Below are positions 23,196 through 35,114 of a stretch of 64,000 bases of DNA, piece after piece. Below the pieces are notes generated by a model that saw only the letters and a program-made list of their open reading frames with translations, was not told where the DNA came from and ran no database searches. Source of the stretch: Hofstenia miamia (lineage: Eukaryota; Xenacoelomorpha; Acoela). The stretch spans positions 5,063,125 to 5,127,124 of the forward strand of contig SCFE01000001.1 in the NCBI GenBank assembly GCA_004352715.1. Reading direction: 5' to 3'. The translations under genes and the position numbers were made by a program. Every line of letters begins with the position of its first letter. Positions within the stretch are counted from its first letter, which is position 1.

Positions 23196-23960
23196 CTATG
23201 GCCACTTTTGGTACAAGCGTTTTATGTACTCTACATAAATGTTACACCAAGATTCAAATATTGCTGACTTGAGTTCATGAACATTGAAAGGATTTTTCAT
23301 TAGCCACATTGGACACACAGTGTTCCCATACATTCTCAATCGGATACATATCTGGTACTTGACGAGGCCAATCACAAAAAACAATTAATTTGGTTGTCAT
23401 CATGAAAAGCTTTCACAGTCTTTGATCTGTGTCATGGAGCATTGCCGTCCATCAATTTGAATGATCGCATGTGATGGTCATGAAAAGTGTCAAACAAATC
23501 TTCACGGATAATGTTAATGTAGTGCACTGGAAAAGCAGTGCTTGTCACAAAGTCGTCCAGCACCTTCAATTGCTATAGGTTTAATGATAGAAGAAGCTTC
23601 ACATTTCCTTTTTAAGTTTTTTATCTGCAATTTGCCCATCGTCATTTTTGATATCAATCTTACATTTGTCTGTGAATATTATAAGATCTACAAACTGAGG
23701 AGACATATTGACATATTTTTTGCAAAACTCATTCGCGCTCGATGCTTAATTTACTAAGCAAAGTTTTTCCACCATTGTTCTTGAAGCAATGTGCCTTTTT
23801 TCAGTCAACTGCTTATTTTTATTCTTATGAAACTGCTCCTCTGTTGAGCTCTTTTATGCCAATTTTCTATAAAGACATCTTCCCCTTTCTTTTCATAACA
23901 CTTACTATTTTTTCTGTTGCTTTGCTTGGTCTACCCAACTTAGTAATTCAATAAACAATC
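23196..23960 (-). pseudogene. Tc1/mariner-type transposase relic
   Basis: On the minus strand, in shifting frames: GRPSKATEKI near 23935 (end of the DNA-binding part), IIFTDKCKID near 23680 (first catalytic Asp), MDGNAP-stop-HRSKTVKAF near 23440 (second Asp, with the usual Trp or Cys codon turned into TGA), and DWPRQVPDMYPIENVW near 23340 (the Glu of the DD34E-type triad). It is clearly an old, broken Tc1-like transposase. Terminal repeats were not resolved; a (TA)n run at about 22888-22911 lies on the left side. Confidence 0.8.
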
Positions 23961-23964
23961 CTGT

Positions 23965-25021
23965 GGATTGAAATTTTGCTGTTTGGTGATATTTAAATGA
24001 TTTCAGCTATTTCACTAAATGGCTTGCCTTTTTCCTCTATCTTACAGATAGACAGTTTTTCAATGGCTATCAAATCGTGAAATTTGTTTATGGTCTATTT
24101 GTCAAATTAGTAATAAATGAGTTAAAATACTAACTACTGTTAAAATTTTAGTGCAAACGTGATGAACTTTTTGAGAAATTATGTCCATGCAATGGAATTA
24201 ATTTGACATATGAAATCCAGACGTTTTGCAGGATTAGTAATTGTAAACTTACTTTTGAATAAGATTAACAATAATTAGCCATTTATAGCAATTTGAAAAT
24301 TATTATAAATTTGAATTTTAAACAAATACAAACATTAATTCATAGTAAGCCATTTTTTATAGTATAGGGCGTTTCTCAAATGAGAGAATTTTATCAAAAA
24401 TATATCATGTAAACATACTTTGGCAACATATGTATGTCAATTCTCAACAAACTTAATTTTTTCACTGTTCCTCATTAAACTTCTGTTCAAAAAATCGCTA
24501 TAGTAAAATTTTGCAAAAATATCTTTTTTCATTTTGCATGTTAAAGATTCATGTTAACCAATGAAAGGGAGTGATCAGCATGGCTGAGTTTCTCTGCATG
24601 TGATTGAATTGAATGATGGGATTACGACATTGGGCAGCAATGAGTCATTTCTGTGATGAGTCACTAGATCAGTTGGTAATGATATCTCACCCATTTAAGC
24701 TAGTTTGTTAAATTGTAAATTTTAATGAGAAATTTCTATGAACACCACAACATACAAAGTTAGTGTTTCGCCTGCTATTTATATAAAACTGTAACTACAA
24801 GCCGACATCAGTGGCTGTCAAAAGAGGTTTTTCTATATAAAAACGTGTTTCTAAAAAATAGAAAGTTTTTGCCCGAGAATGTAAATATTTATATTGGCTT
24901 TCACATAAAATTTTGTAATTTATAGTTTTTCAAAAATATTTTTGTTAGGTTAACCAAATATTAATATCTTGAATATGTTAGATGAATTTCACTCATGTTT
25001 TAAAATATTACTTTGGTTGCG

Positions 25022-25107
<86 letters not shown>

Positions 25108-25880
25108 TTTAAATGTGTTCACTCATTCCTAAAAATGGTCTAAAAATTTATTTGAAATTTGGGCTTCCAGTTCAGACAGTGTATACGCTTCTGTTTTATG
25201 TAAGAAATTGTTTGGTTTCCTACAACCAAAACGCTTCATTTGAAATTCTTTTCTTTCAATCTGTATTGCATGAAAATTTCGTTAAAGCAGGGTAACCATG
25301 CCCTTATCTGGAAGAAACAATTTGAAAAAATGTTGAACAAACCATTCAAGATCGTGAGCGTTGAAAGTGGGCTATTAATGAATTTTAGCTTTATCTAATA
25401 AGTAGAAACTGGTGCTGTTTACAATGGGAATTCTGATGCGAGGACGCTGTATACAATTATTTCAAAATTCCATAGTACATTCCGCCCGCTATATACCTAG
25501 TACATATTATGTCTATATGTGTCCAATTTTTTGAGAAAACAAGTTTGTGGTAATTCATTGGTATCAAATCATTTACTAAAATCAGCATTTCTCTGATCAT
25601 GAATATATAACTCAAAACAAACTCCCGTTACAAGCTAACAAAGTAAATTAAATTTCTTGTGAAATATAAATAAAGTACAAATTTTATAAACACTATAATG
25701 TCAACAGTTTGTCTGTGGAAATGAAAAAAATGGAGTCACAACAGACTGCTACAATCATAGACTAACATGTAAACAATGCATATTTTAGTATACAAAAAAT
25801 TCATACATATTTACCCAACAGTTCTGCACTGATGTATCAATGCCCCAATAAAATTCTCCGGACAGTAGGCATATAAGATG
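23965..25880. other. AT-rich stretch with a long (TA)n run
   Basis: Includes the remaining flank of the Tc1 relic and a compound (TA)n tract at about 25025-25105. No gene recognised. Confidence 0.5.
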
Positions 25881-25886
25881 CAGTTG

Positions 25887-26223
25887 CAGGAGCGGTCCTA
25901 AAAGTTTTTGAACAATATGGCGGCTCAAATTGTTTTCCTAAAATTGTTGTAAATCTTTTTTTTGCAAGTTATACAACATCTAACCAGATTTTGAAAAAAA
26001 TGCACTGATTTATGAGATTTTTCACAAAAATTTAAAGGTGCATATTTATGCAAACGAGAGCTAATTTTTTAAAACGCCTTTCATTCAGCCGAATGTAAAA
26101 AAATTTTGAAAAAAAATTCTTTTTATTTTATGCAAACCTGTAAAAATTTATATTTTTTCTCAAATCCCACATGAAAGATACGCAATTTCATATAATGTTT
26201 AGATAGGTTTTGAACCGCGCCTG
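25887..26223. mobile_element. hAT-like MITE, older
   Basis: A 337-bp block with inverted ends: left CAGGAGCGGTCCTAAAA, right end reverse complement CAGGCGCGGTTCAAAAC. The 8-bp flanks TGCAGTTG (25879-25886) and TCCAGTGG (26224-26231) match at six of eight positions, fitting a decayed hAT target duplication. The inside is A/T-rich and non-coding. Confidence 0.5.
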
Positions 26224-26231
26224 TCCAGTGG

Positions 26232-27463
26232 CTACAAAAATATTTGGAACGCATGAACTTATTGTGAGAAAATATTGGTAGAAATGAAGTATTCAGTGAT
26301 TGTTGTTAGTTTAAAGGTACAAGTAGTGTACATACAAATTTAATATTACTTGAGAGTCAGCTAATTTCCCATTTCCTCTCCCTTTGTAATGGAAATTTAA
26401 GGCTAATATCACTCTCACTTTTCCCATGGGAATCGCAGAGATTTCTTAATACAATTGGAAGTCAGCTAAATAGCTTCGTGCATGTGAATCTTGTTTTTAA
26501 AATATTACAAATAGGTCAATGAAGCTTTCAGAAGAACATTAATTTTTTCAATAAAATGGCGTTTATAAAACAATGAAAATGTTTATCTTTTGTGGTTAGT
26601 TATATTGTAGCAATTATTAATGCTCCTCAAGGGGTCGATCTTTCTTCTGTGGCGTTCAAATTTAGCGAGATTAAAAAAGTACTGATCGATACAAACAAAA
26701 ATAATAGATGACTTACTAATAGTAATCATTACTATTATTTATGTATGCATTGGTGAGCTTGTACCAAGACATCTTAAGTAAGCCTTAGTTTGAACATTTG
26801 GGAACTTTGGAGGATGTCCACGTAATAGAAAACTTTCTAATCTTGAATTTGTAAATGTGTTTAGGTGATGCATTCCATATAGTGAGTCACTTTATTTATT
26901 TTTTCAATTGCTATAGATTTTGCTAATAGCAATTTCTTTTGCAGTTATTCAATAAAAAGAACAATTTGTGAAAAATTCTTTTTAATAAAAATTTGATGAA
27001 ACAGTTGAAGGTTTAAAAAAGCACTCATATTTAATCTAAAATAATATAGTTGACTAAATTTTAATGAATCAAAAATTTTTTTAAAAAATGAAATTTTTAT
27101 AGTTTTCAAATTGAAACAGAGTCATCTTGAAACTGTATGTTCTCGAGGCAAGGAAAACAAATTTTATCAGACAAATACCTTTAGTTGCCTGCTCAACAAT
27201 CCTGTTTTTAAGCGCTCATCATACCAAATGTCTAAATATAGAATTGCACTTTGTTCATCTTTCTGGATAAATATTTTAGTGTGAAATCTTTGAGATACCA
27301 TGAACGCGCTTTCAATCAATGATTCAAATTTAAATATTTCAGAAAACACATGTCAATTCATTAAAGATAAATTACTATACTATCCGGAAAATCTGCTCTA
27401 TTGTACACATTTGTATATGCAAAATTTTAACACTTTTGTTTCATTGAATATAGATGCATACAA

Positions 27464-27464
<1 letters not shown>
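26232..27464. other. Gene-free AT-rich stretch
   Basis: No exon, RNA gene or transposon end recognised. Confidence 0.5.

Positions 27465-27508
<44 letters not shown>
27465..27508. repeat. (TA)n microsatellite
   Basis: Pure TA dinucleotide run directly left of the palindromic repeat block at 27555-28375. Confidence 0.95.
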
Positions 27509-27510
<2 letters not shown>

Positions 27511-27554
27511 CATATTCCAGTGATGCCAAAGATAGACAGCCTTACATCCCTTAG

Positions 27555-28375
27555 TAAATACGTTTGGAAAATTTGGCAAATATTTGCGAAATATTTGGAT
27601 AAAAATGCTTAATTTTTTAAATTGAAATATTCCAAATATTTGGCAAATATTTGCCAAATAATTGCCAAATTTTGCAAATTTTTACAATTTGTACATTCAT
27701 TAATTTACAGCTTATTTGAATAAATAAAAGTGTGCGTAATATATATATATTTCAAACTTTTTTGAAACTGATATAACGAAAACGAAAATTTCAACTTTTT
27801 ATTGCCTACTGTTATAATTAGTACTAGTTATGGACTAGCGTTATCACCAGTGTTCATTTACTTTTTTATGTTCATACCAGAAATAATTTTTAAATCTACC
27901 ATACTTATAGATGTTTGAATTCTAATTCATAATTGCCATAATTTTGAGCGAATTGTTATGAAATATAAAAAAGCTTATTTGATAAATATTCAATGTTGCA
28001 TTGGTTTGAAATTATGATGTTGACTGACATACCAATGCATAAATGCAATTGGTTGGCAGTTGACTGCTGTAGTTTAGACTATGACTTGTGTCTCTATATC
28101 TGTATACACTTAAATGTATACTTTGTAGGCAGTTTAATCAACTGCTGTTACAAATAATTGTTTAATATATTTAATGTACTCTAAAAAGTTCACTTAGCCC
28201 AAAATTCGGAAAGTTTGCCAAATATTTGGCAAATTATTGGAACGTTTGCAAAATATTTGGACAATTTGCCAAATATTTGGAAAGTTTGCATAAAATTTGG
28301 AAAATTTGCCAAATGTTTGGCAAATATTTGGAATCGATTTGCAATTTTTTGAAAAATTTTCCAAATTTATTTACT
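27555..28375. repeat. Inverted/palindromic repeat block of TTTGGCAAATATTTGG words
   Basis: Two arms, about 27555-27690 and 28200-28375, are built from many variants of CCAAATATTTGGCAAA, which is nearly self-complementary. The outer ends are inverted copies: AGTAAATACGTTTGGAAAA on the left, and AGTAAATAAATTTGGAAAA as reverse complement on the right. The arms enclose about 500 bp of unrelated AT-rich DNA. No target duplication found. This looks like a foldback or MITE-type element capable of forming hairpins; class unknown. Confidence 0.6.
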
Positions 28376-28855
28376 AGAGTCGCCAGACGATCAAATTCCA
28401 ACATTACATCATAGTCACACCAGAGGATATTCCTGCCAAAGTCAAAACCTCGAATATCTACATAAAAGAACCCAATTGTACTACTCTTATATATGGCCAA
28501 TTTACTGTCAAGAAGCTATTTTCAAGAAATTCATGCGAAGAGTGTTATGTTTTAATAACATCAAATGTTTTTATATTTTGAAAGGGAATTTTAACTTGAT
28601 TCGAACAGTATCTAGCATTCACACTTCGGCCGTTTCAGTATTTTAAGAACTTTATTCAAATGCTTAATTGATTTCTTTGAAATGCTCTACCTAATAGTTT
28701 ACCATAAAATTATATCGCAATAATTGAGGAAATGGATATCGAAACCTGGTTAAAGATGCTACAGACTTCCTACCAAATATATTAAATTTGCAAATGTTTA
28801 TTTGAATAGCTGTTGCATTTGTAGACATAATAGATTACTTTAACATTTTGTTAAA

Positions 28856-29659
28856 ATGCTAGAATATGGATTTGCGAAAATACCTCCCCGAACGGATTTG
28901 TCATATGAAGAAGGTCTTAGAAAACGAATGCAACTGTATATTCTGCAAGATAAAGCTATTGATTTCGATTGGAGTTCTGCTATTCGTTCTGTGATAATGC
29001 ATGGAAAAGAATGTTATTTGTCATTATACAGTATTGATGTACATTTAGAATACCTGAATTCAACTCAACATTTTTTGCCGGAACAATCAAGATCTATTGC
29101 TCTTATATTTATTCATTCACAGAGTGTTATCCACAGTGAAGATGTTCTTTCTGAAGATTCAAGTGGAGAGTGGCGGAAAGTAAAGATTTTTAGTCAAAAA
29201 AATACGAAAACATTTACAAATTACATGATGTATGTTCCCAAATGCACCGAAATTTGGAAATCACAATCTGCTAATGAGAACATAGGGAATTTTATTCTAG
29301 GCCTATATAGTCCGGCATCAATTTACTGTTTACAAATGAGAAAAGCGTTGTCATCTGCATCTGTACATATCCCTTCGCTATCAGAAGATTTCTTAAAGGG
29401 ACTAAAGTTACCAAGCATAATGAACTTAGTTTATATGAAGGAAATAAAATTTCCATGTATTCTTTTCCCTGAAGAATTGGGAATTCGTGTAGAATTTGAA
29501 TATAAATCAGCTGAAGCAAGGGGGAATTTTGCTGTAGCTAGCTTTAATATAAATAATTCACCTTACTTTATAGAATCTCACCACTTTATTAAGAATGGAT
29601 TTAGTGGTCGTGGAGCATCTGGAAGTTGTAATATACTTGAAGTACCAAAAATTTCTTAA
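28856..29659 (+). CDS. Kinase-like protein, part 1: unrecognised N-terminal region and glycine loop
   Basis: A 267-codon frame without introns, starting at ATG 28856. Residues about 1-245 form a Leu/Ser/Phe-rich region that I do not recognise. No signal peptide, transmembrane helix or repeats are obvious. Residues 245-258 read FIKNGFSGRGASGSC, a protein-kinase glycine-rich loop (G-x-G-x-x-G). The frame then stops at 29657-29659. The next kinase strand with its Lys (FVSKE) continues in the -1 frame only a few codons further on, so this ORF and the one at 29698-30471 are halves of one protein. The junction is at an A-run near 29648-29652. It could be a recent one-base indel (pseudogene), an assembly error, or a real recoding site. 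Confidence 0.65.
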   Translation: MLEYGFAKIPPRTDLSYEEGLRKRMQLYILQDKAIDFDWSSAIRSVIMHGKECYLSLYSIDVHLEYLNSTQHFLPEQSRSIALIFIHSQSVIHSEDVLSEDSSGEWRKVKIFSQKNTKTFTNYMMYVPKCTEIWKSQSANENIGNFILGLYSPASIYCLQMRKALSSASVHIPSLSEDFLKGLKLPSIMNLVYMKEIKFPCILFPEELGIRVEFEYKSAEARGNFAVASFNINNSPYFIESHHFIKNGFSGRGASGSCNILEVPKIS

Positions 29660-29697
29660 AATTTGTTTCAAAGGAAATTAGAGCTCGGTCTTTAACA

Positions 29698-30471
29698 TTG
29701 GTTGAAAATAGTTCTGATGTATCTTTGTCTCCAAGAAGTCAAATACTAAACGAAATTATAGTCATGTGCATATTGAATAACCTGAATATTCCACACATAG
29801 TAAAGCCATTTAGCGTTAGGGTTCCTGAAGCAATTGATGTATTTTCAAATCAGCCTGTAATTCTTTACCACTATGAAGAGGAAGACATAAAATTTGCTTT
29901 TGCAATGGAGCTCATAAATGGTACTGATCTCCGCAATGTTGATGTTGCTTCACTGGATGATTTGACCAAGTTTGCAATTGTTTTGCATTTGGCTGAAACG
30001 CTAAATATTCTTCACAAAAATGGTTTTGTTCATAATGATTTACATTTGGGAAATATAAGATTGGAATCCTCAACAAATCGAATTGTTATTCTTGATTTTG
30101 GTTGTTGTGAAAGAATTACAAAAACTAATTTCAGGAAAGATGTCAAGTATTTATTTGAGTTAATTTATTATTTGTATAACATTCAAACTACTGGTCGCCC
30201 ACAGTACAATAATGTTCCATATATTTTAAGACCAATTATAAAAGATTCTCTTAAAGATAAACCCTTTAGCAAGAAGAGATATAAAACAGTAGGTGACATT
30301 TTAGAAAGTTTGTCTTTTCGCAATAAAGGCATTGTTCTAGATCGAAAGTGGCTAGATTTTGGATACTTTCTTGAAAAACATACTGACTTCTATCAATCCT
30401 ATAAATTTAAAGACTACATTGAGTTTATAAGCTCCTACAAGGGTATGCATTCACTTAAAAATTTACTTTAA
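29698..30471 (+). CDS. Kinase-like protein, part 2: catalytic lobe
   Basis: A 257-codon frame. The TTG at 29698 is only the first possible start within the frame; the kinase reading actually begins upstream at about 29650, where FVSKEI supplies the ATP-binding Lys. Visible are an alpha-C-like Glu (QILNEIIVM), the catalytic loop HNDLHLGN (residues 112-119, Asp 114 and Asn 119) and the metal-binding DFG at residues 133-135. After DFG the activation segment is short and lacks a clear APE, then comes FRKDVKYLFELIYYLY. The HxDLxxxN and DFG motifs predict an active kinase fold. The substrate is unknown. The gene has no introns and ends 20 bp before a (TA)n run and an assembly gap. It lies opposite to the flanking minus-strand genes. 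Confidence 0.7.
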   Translation: MVENSSDVSLSPRSQILNEIIVMCILNNLNIPHIVKPFSVRVPEAIDVFSNQPVILYHYEEEDIKFAFAMELINGTDLRNVDVASLDDLTKFAIVLHLAETLNILHKNGFVHNDLHLGNIRLESSTNRIVILDFGCCERITKTNFRKDVKYLFELIYYLYNIQTTGRPQYNNVPYILRPIIKDSLKDKPFSKKRYKTVGDILESLSFRNKGIVLDRKWLDFGYFLEKHTDFYQSYKFKDYIEFISSYKGMHSLKNLL

Positions 30472-30514
30472 TTTCCAGATCCTTAAATAGTTTATATATA
30501 TATATATATATATA

Positions 30515-31514
30515 NNNNNNNNNNNNNNNNNNNNNNNNNNNNNNNNNNNNNNNNNNNNNNNNNNNNNNNNNNNNNNNNNNNNNNNNNNNNNNNNNNNNNN
30601 NNNNNNNNNNNNNNNNNNNNNNNNNNNNNNNNNNNNNNNNNNNNNNNNNNNNNNNNNNNNNNNNNNNNNNNNNNNNNNNNNNNNNNNNNNNNNNNNNNNN
30701 NNNNNNNNNNNNNNNNNNNNNNNNNNNNNNNNNNNNNNNNNNNNNNNNNNNNNNNNNNNNNNNNNNNNNNNNNNNNNNNNNNNNNNNNNNNNNNNNNNNN
30801 NNNNNNNNNNNNNNNNNNNNNNNNNNNNNNNNNNNNNNNNNNNNNNNNNNNNNNNNNNNNNNNNNNNNNNNNNNNNNNNNNNNNNNNNNNNNNNNNNNNN
30901 NNNNNNNNNNNNNNNNNNNNNNNNNNNNNNNNNNNNNNNNNNNNNNNNNNNNNNNNNNNNNNNNNNNNNNNNNNNNNNNNNNNNNNNNNNNNNNNNNNNN
31001 NNNNNNNNNNNNNNNNNNNNNNNNNNNNNNNNNNNNNNNNNNNNNNNNNNNNNNNNNNNNNNNNNNNNNNNNNNNNNNNNNNNNNNNNNNNNNNNNNNNN
31101 NNNNNNNNNNNNNNNNNNNNNNNNNNNNNNNNNNNNNNNNNNNNNNNNNNNNNNNNNNNNNNNNNNNNNNNNNNNNNNNNNNNNNNNNNNNNNNNNNNNN
31201 NNNNNNNNNNNNNNNNNNNNNNNNNNNNNNNNNNNNNNNNNNNNNNNNNNNNNNNNNNNNNNNNNNNNNNNNNNNNNNNNNNNNNNNNNNNNNNNNNNNN
31301 NNNNNNNNNNNNNNNNNNNNNNNNNNNNNNNNNNNNNNNNNNNNNNNNNNNNNNNNNNNNNNNNNNNNNNNNNNNNNNNNNNNNNNNNNNNNNNNNNNNN
31401 NNNNNNNNNNNNNNNNNNNNNNNNNNNNNNNNNNNNNNNNNNNNNNNNNNNNNNNNNNNNNNNNNNNNNNNNNNNNNNNNNNNNNNNNNNNNNNNNNNNN
31501 NNNNNNNNNNNNNN
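30515..31514. other. Assembly gap (1000 N) between (TA)n runs
   Basis: Exactly 1000 N, preceded by (TA)n at about 30492-30514 and followed by (TA)n then (GA)n at 31515-31567. The missing 3' exons of the acid phosphatase gene could lie in this gap. Confidence 1.
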
Positions 31515-31567
<53 letters not shown>

Positions 31568-31569
<2 letters not shown>

Positions 31570-32207
31570 AATTTCATATAATTAGGAATATCGAGTAACA
31601 ATCAAAACAATAAATTGATTTTTATAAATCCAAGACGTAAATCTAATTATTGCATTAAGAAAGCAGCATTTCAGGAGAGCCAGAATCTTTATTTCATGTT
31701 TAGTTAATAACTATTTGTTTTGTAGGCATAAATCCTAATTAACATTTTAGACGAAATAATGATAAAATTAAAAGATTTTTTATACTTTTTGAAAATAAGA
31801 AAAATCTACAACTTATTTCACAAAAGACACAGGTTTTTAAAAGTTGACTTTAAGCTCCACTTAATATTTCTAGTAGAGTCGAGTCGATTCAAGAACCGGT
31901 TCGACTTCATTCGAATAAGAAATATACTAATTCTCAGGACCCTAATTTGACCTAAACATCAAAAGTAGTGTTACAAAGAGCATGAGTGTAACAGGCCAAC
32001 ATAACATCTTGAAGACGTATTCATAATTATTTGTCAATATTAATCTATTTCTCTTTCTAAAATGAGAACTTTACAATTGCGTATTATCATTGACATAGCC
32101 TTCTATGAAAGTCAATGAATATCAGTAATTGATTGTCCTATTTTAATTATCGGCAATTCATTAATTCTTGCATCAGCTTGTCCTCATTTACACATAGGTA
32201 TGCGGTT

Positions 32208-32239
<32 letters not shown>

Positions 32240-32803
32240 CATATATCGAACTCAACCTCATATTGCCCACGTCTGTTATTTTACTTTCCTACACAGTTCC
32301 CCAATATAAATTCTGCTCCAAATATTTGTTTTCTTAGTATTTTCTCACATTAGTTGTGATACGATTTTCATAACTCCGCAACTGCAAAATACTTATAATA
32401 CCTTAATGCTTAAAGGATACATAAGACCGAATCAGTTTTCAAAAGTCAAAATAATATAAACAAATAGCAAAGCAGTGCTTCTCAACTCAAAATTGCTTTT
32501 GCCGCAATCACCTGGGTATCCATTTTAAAAACCTTATTCTTTATTTCCCCACCCTCGAATGAATCGACTCTGCTCATTTCTATCTCTGATATTAAAAGGC
32601 ACAAAAATTTGCTCAAAACGAATCAATGTCCAATATGTAGCGAACGTCTCAAATAGTTATTATCTTAATTCTAAGTAAACGTAATCCAAAAAAATATTTT
32701 AAGGGCAATGTTCAACAGTAAAATGGTGAAATATCAGTGCTTCATTACTTAAAAACATTTGCTTTAAATTTGAGAACAATAAATGTGATCAAAAGAGACT
32801 TAC
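31568..32803. other. Non-coding, presumably intron of the acid phosphatase gene
   Basis: AT-rich, with a (TA)n run at about 32209-32246 and a GC-richer patch near 31870-31915 (GAGTCGAGTCGATTC) that looks like a transposon-end remnant. The next acid phosphatase exon, which should carry the catalytic His-Asp pair, was looked for here and not found. Confidence 0.5.
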
Positions 32804-33027
32804 CTTAGCTATAATGGCGTTCTTAATCATATTTAATATTACTCCTGCAGAAAGCTCCCTTTGAAATTCTGTAGCAGAAAATGCTTTCAATATAATTGGC
32901 GTGACGGTACTTAGTTTTTTGTAAACAGCAGGAGTTATATAATCCGGTAGAGTTAAATTATTCTGAGTCTCGACGAGCATTGCATTGCCAAATCTACCTA
33001 GAGTATCAAAATCCAAATCCATAAGAC
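32804..33027 (-). CDS. Histidine acid phosphatase, internal exon
   Basis: 224 bp, acceptor TATTTAG at 33028-33034 and donor AAG|GTAAGT at 32798-32803. It starts in phase 1 and ends in phase 0, so it joins the exon at 38021-38484 exactly. The product part reads DTLGRFGNAMLVETQ, then NNLTLPDYITP, then ILKAFSATEFQRELSAGVIL. It matches the part of lysosomal/prostatic acid phosphatases where a Cys-x-x-x-H-x-L-x-LP block is followed by the R-L-x-x-G-x-L helix. The following exon with the catalytic HD pair is not visible and may lie in the gap at 30515-31514. Confidence 0.75.
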
Positions 33028-34799
33028 CTAAATATCAAAGTAAATACAATAGTTTATTATGGAAAATTTAACAACCCAATTTAAATTTACATTATAGCAT
33101 TCCGATTATACATTATATACTGTATTGATATATCTGTATGATTCTATAGCAGATGATGTACATCTAACAGACAAGATGCAGGTATAAGAAGAGTTCAAAA
33201 TATCTATGCAAAGCTCACAATATGTGAATTATAATAGGCCTTGATTCAAATCAACTTGAAGTCTTGAGCCTGCTTTGCTGATATCTGCATAAGGTTAAGC
33301 AAATTAAAAGTTTAAAAAACATAAATATGAAAATATAATATAAAGTAGGCAAAGGGAGCATTATAGAAATTGCGAGAAACATTGTAAATACTACAACGAA
33401 ACCTTAAAAAAGTGCATCCAGAAAAGGGTTTGAACAACAAATATAAGAAAATGTAGTGTATAAAGGTTTAAAATAAATTATTATTATTATATAAAAAGAC
33501 TGAGTAAGAATTTCAACACTAACTCTATAATAGCATTGATATAGGAATCCATTTTAGTATTACATCGATGATTAATGGGACTTACAACCGGCTTTTCAAA
33601 CGGAATTATTCAAACGCCAATAAATCTTACAAAGCAGTCAAGTAAATTTTCAATATATAGGAAAATGTATATATAATTCTTACCGAATTTCAACTATTGC
33701 GTGATAAGGTGTAGGAAATTTGATTTAAAGAAATAAAAATGTCTTCAAATATCTAATGAGAAATTGCAAATGTTGCGTGGCTAATTAATGCAATTCATGA
33801 AACAACATTAACGTTGTTTATGAATAATTTTGAATTAAAGATAGAGAGTACTTCATGAACTGAAAAAAATCAATTTAGGTTTAACTATGAAATTCCGAAT
33901 AGAAATGTTAAACTCAACTAAATTTGTAGTTCTCTAAGTTTATGTTTCAAAGTGATGCTAATTCACCATAATGAATAAAAATTGGTTTATTTGAGAAAAT
34001 GGTTAGAATATTTTGGTATCCCTCTTGATAGTTGTACTCCTTCGATGTAGAGTGAGACGGTTTTGGAGGCACTCGCTTGCTGCAACATTTTTGCAAAATG
34101 TGTGATTCCATCAAAATTATTTAAGACCACATGTATATATATATATATAATTTTTTAACTTAAAATGCATCATATCAAAAAGTTTTTCGAATTTATTAGT
34201 TGTATAAGAACCATTGAGATAACTATTTATTCCCTAGTCTCAAAGCAAATGCAATAGTGATAAGGCTTCAAAAGTAAAAGAAATATTTAATTTCTCATAT
34301 TGATTACCTGAACCAAAGTTTGCAAGAAATTACCTCTATTAAATATATTTATTGATTAATTTTTCTTTTTAGTACTGCAGATCACCAAGCAGTTATTAAA
34401 GACAGCCTTGACAACAGCGAGTAAATATTTATAGATTTCATCACGAGTCGAGCACTGCGTGATGAAAGTTCAATGGTAGTTGAAAATTTTTCAGTTATTC
34501 TACACATATTCACTAAGTTTTAAAAAATGTTTTTTGAAAAATTCAACAACTTCTCAAGATACAACATCTAATAACAATAATTCAAAATCAATTACTTGTA
34601 AGCATGCTTTTCTTCCGAAGTAAAACCGATCGAATTTCAAGGAATTGGCAATTGTGCTTACTGGTCTTTTAAAAAACGTGCTGAAAATTTCGTTCTAAAA
34701 TATCTATTGGATGGAATGTTTGAGCAAGGGTAAAACAAAAAATTCATTTAATAAATTTTAAACACGTTTTAAAGTAAAGGTAGTTGATTAAATAACGTA
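33028..34799. other. Acid phosphatase intron, part downstream of the transposon nest
   Basis: AT-rich intron sequence. A (TA)n run at about 34135-34150. No gene recognised. Confidence 0.5.
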
Positions 34800-35114
34800 T
34801 TCAGTACCAGGGCTTTCAAACCAAATTCAAATTTTCAAACTTTCAAATCAAATCTTGTAAAATTTCAGATTTCAAACCAAACTTTGAAGTCTAAAGAGCA
34901 AGCTTTGATGTACAAATTTTTGCAAAATTTTAACATTAACACTTTTAGATTTCCCCAATATTATTTTATTGTAAATTTTTAAATATATAGTATGTTTAGA
35001 ATTATGGTTAATATTGAAAATGAGAACCTCTGACAGGCATTAAGAATGGCAGTGTAAATTCATTCACTTAAGTAAAACGCTGGGACTCATTCACTTAGCA
35101 TGTTTGATAATTAA

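Noticed and set aside
28226-28414. Frames in the TTTGGCAAATATTTGG block
   Set aside because: Repetitive peptides (repeats of WKICQMFGK-like words) that come from the palindromic DNA repeat.
29640-29660. Possible programmed -1 frameshift site in the kinase-like gene
   Set aside because: The A-run is not a canonical X-XXY-YYZ slippery heptamer in the first frame and no strong downstream stem-loop or pseudoknot is apparent. A simple indel or assembly error is more likely.
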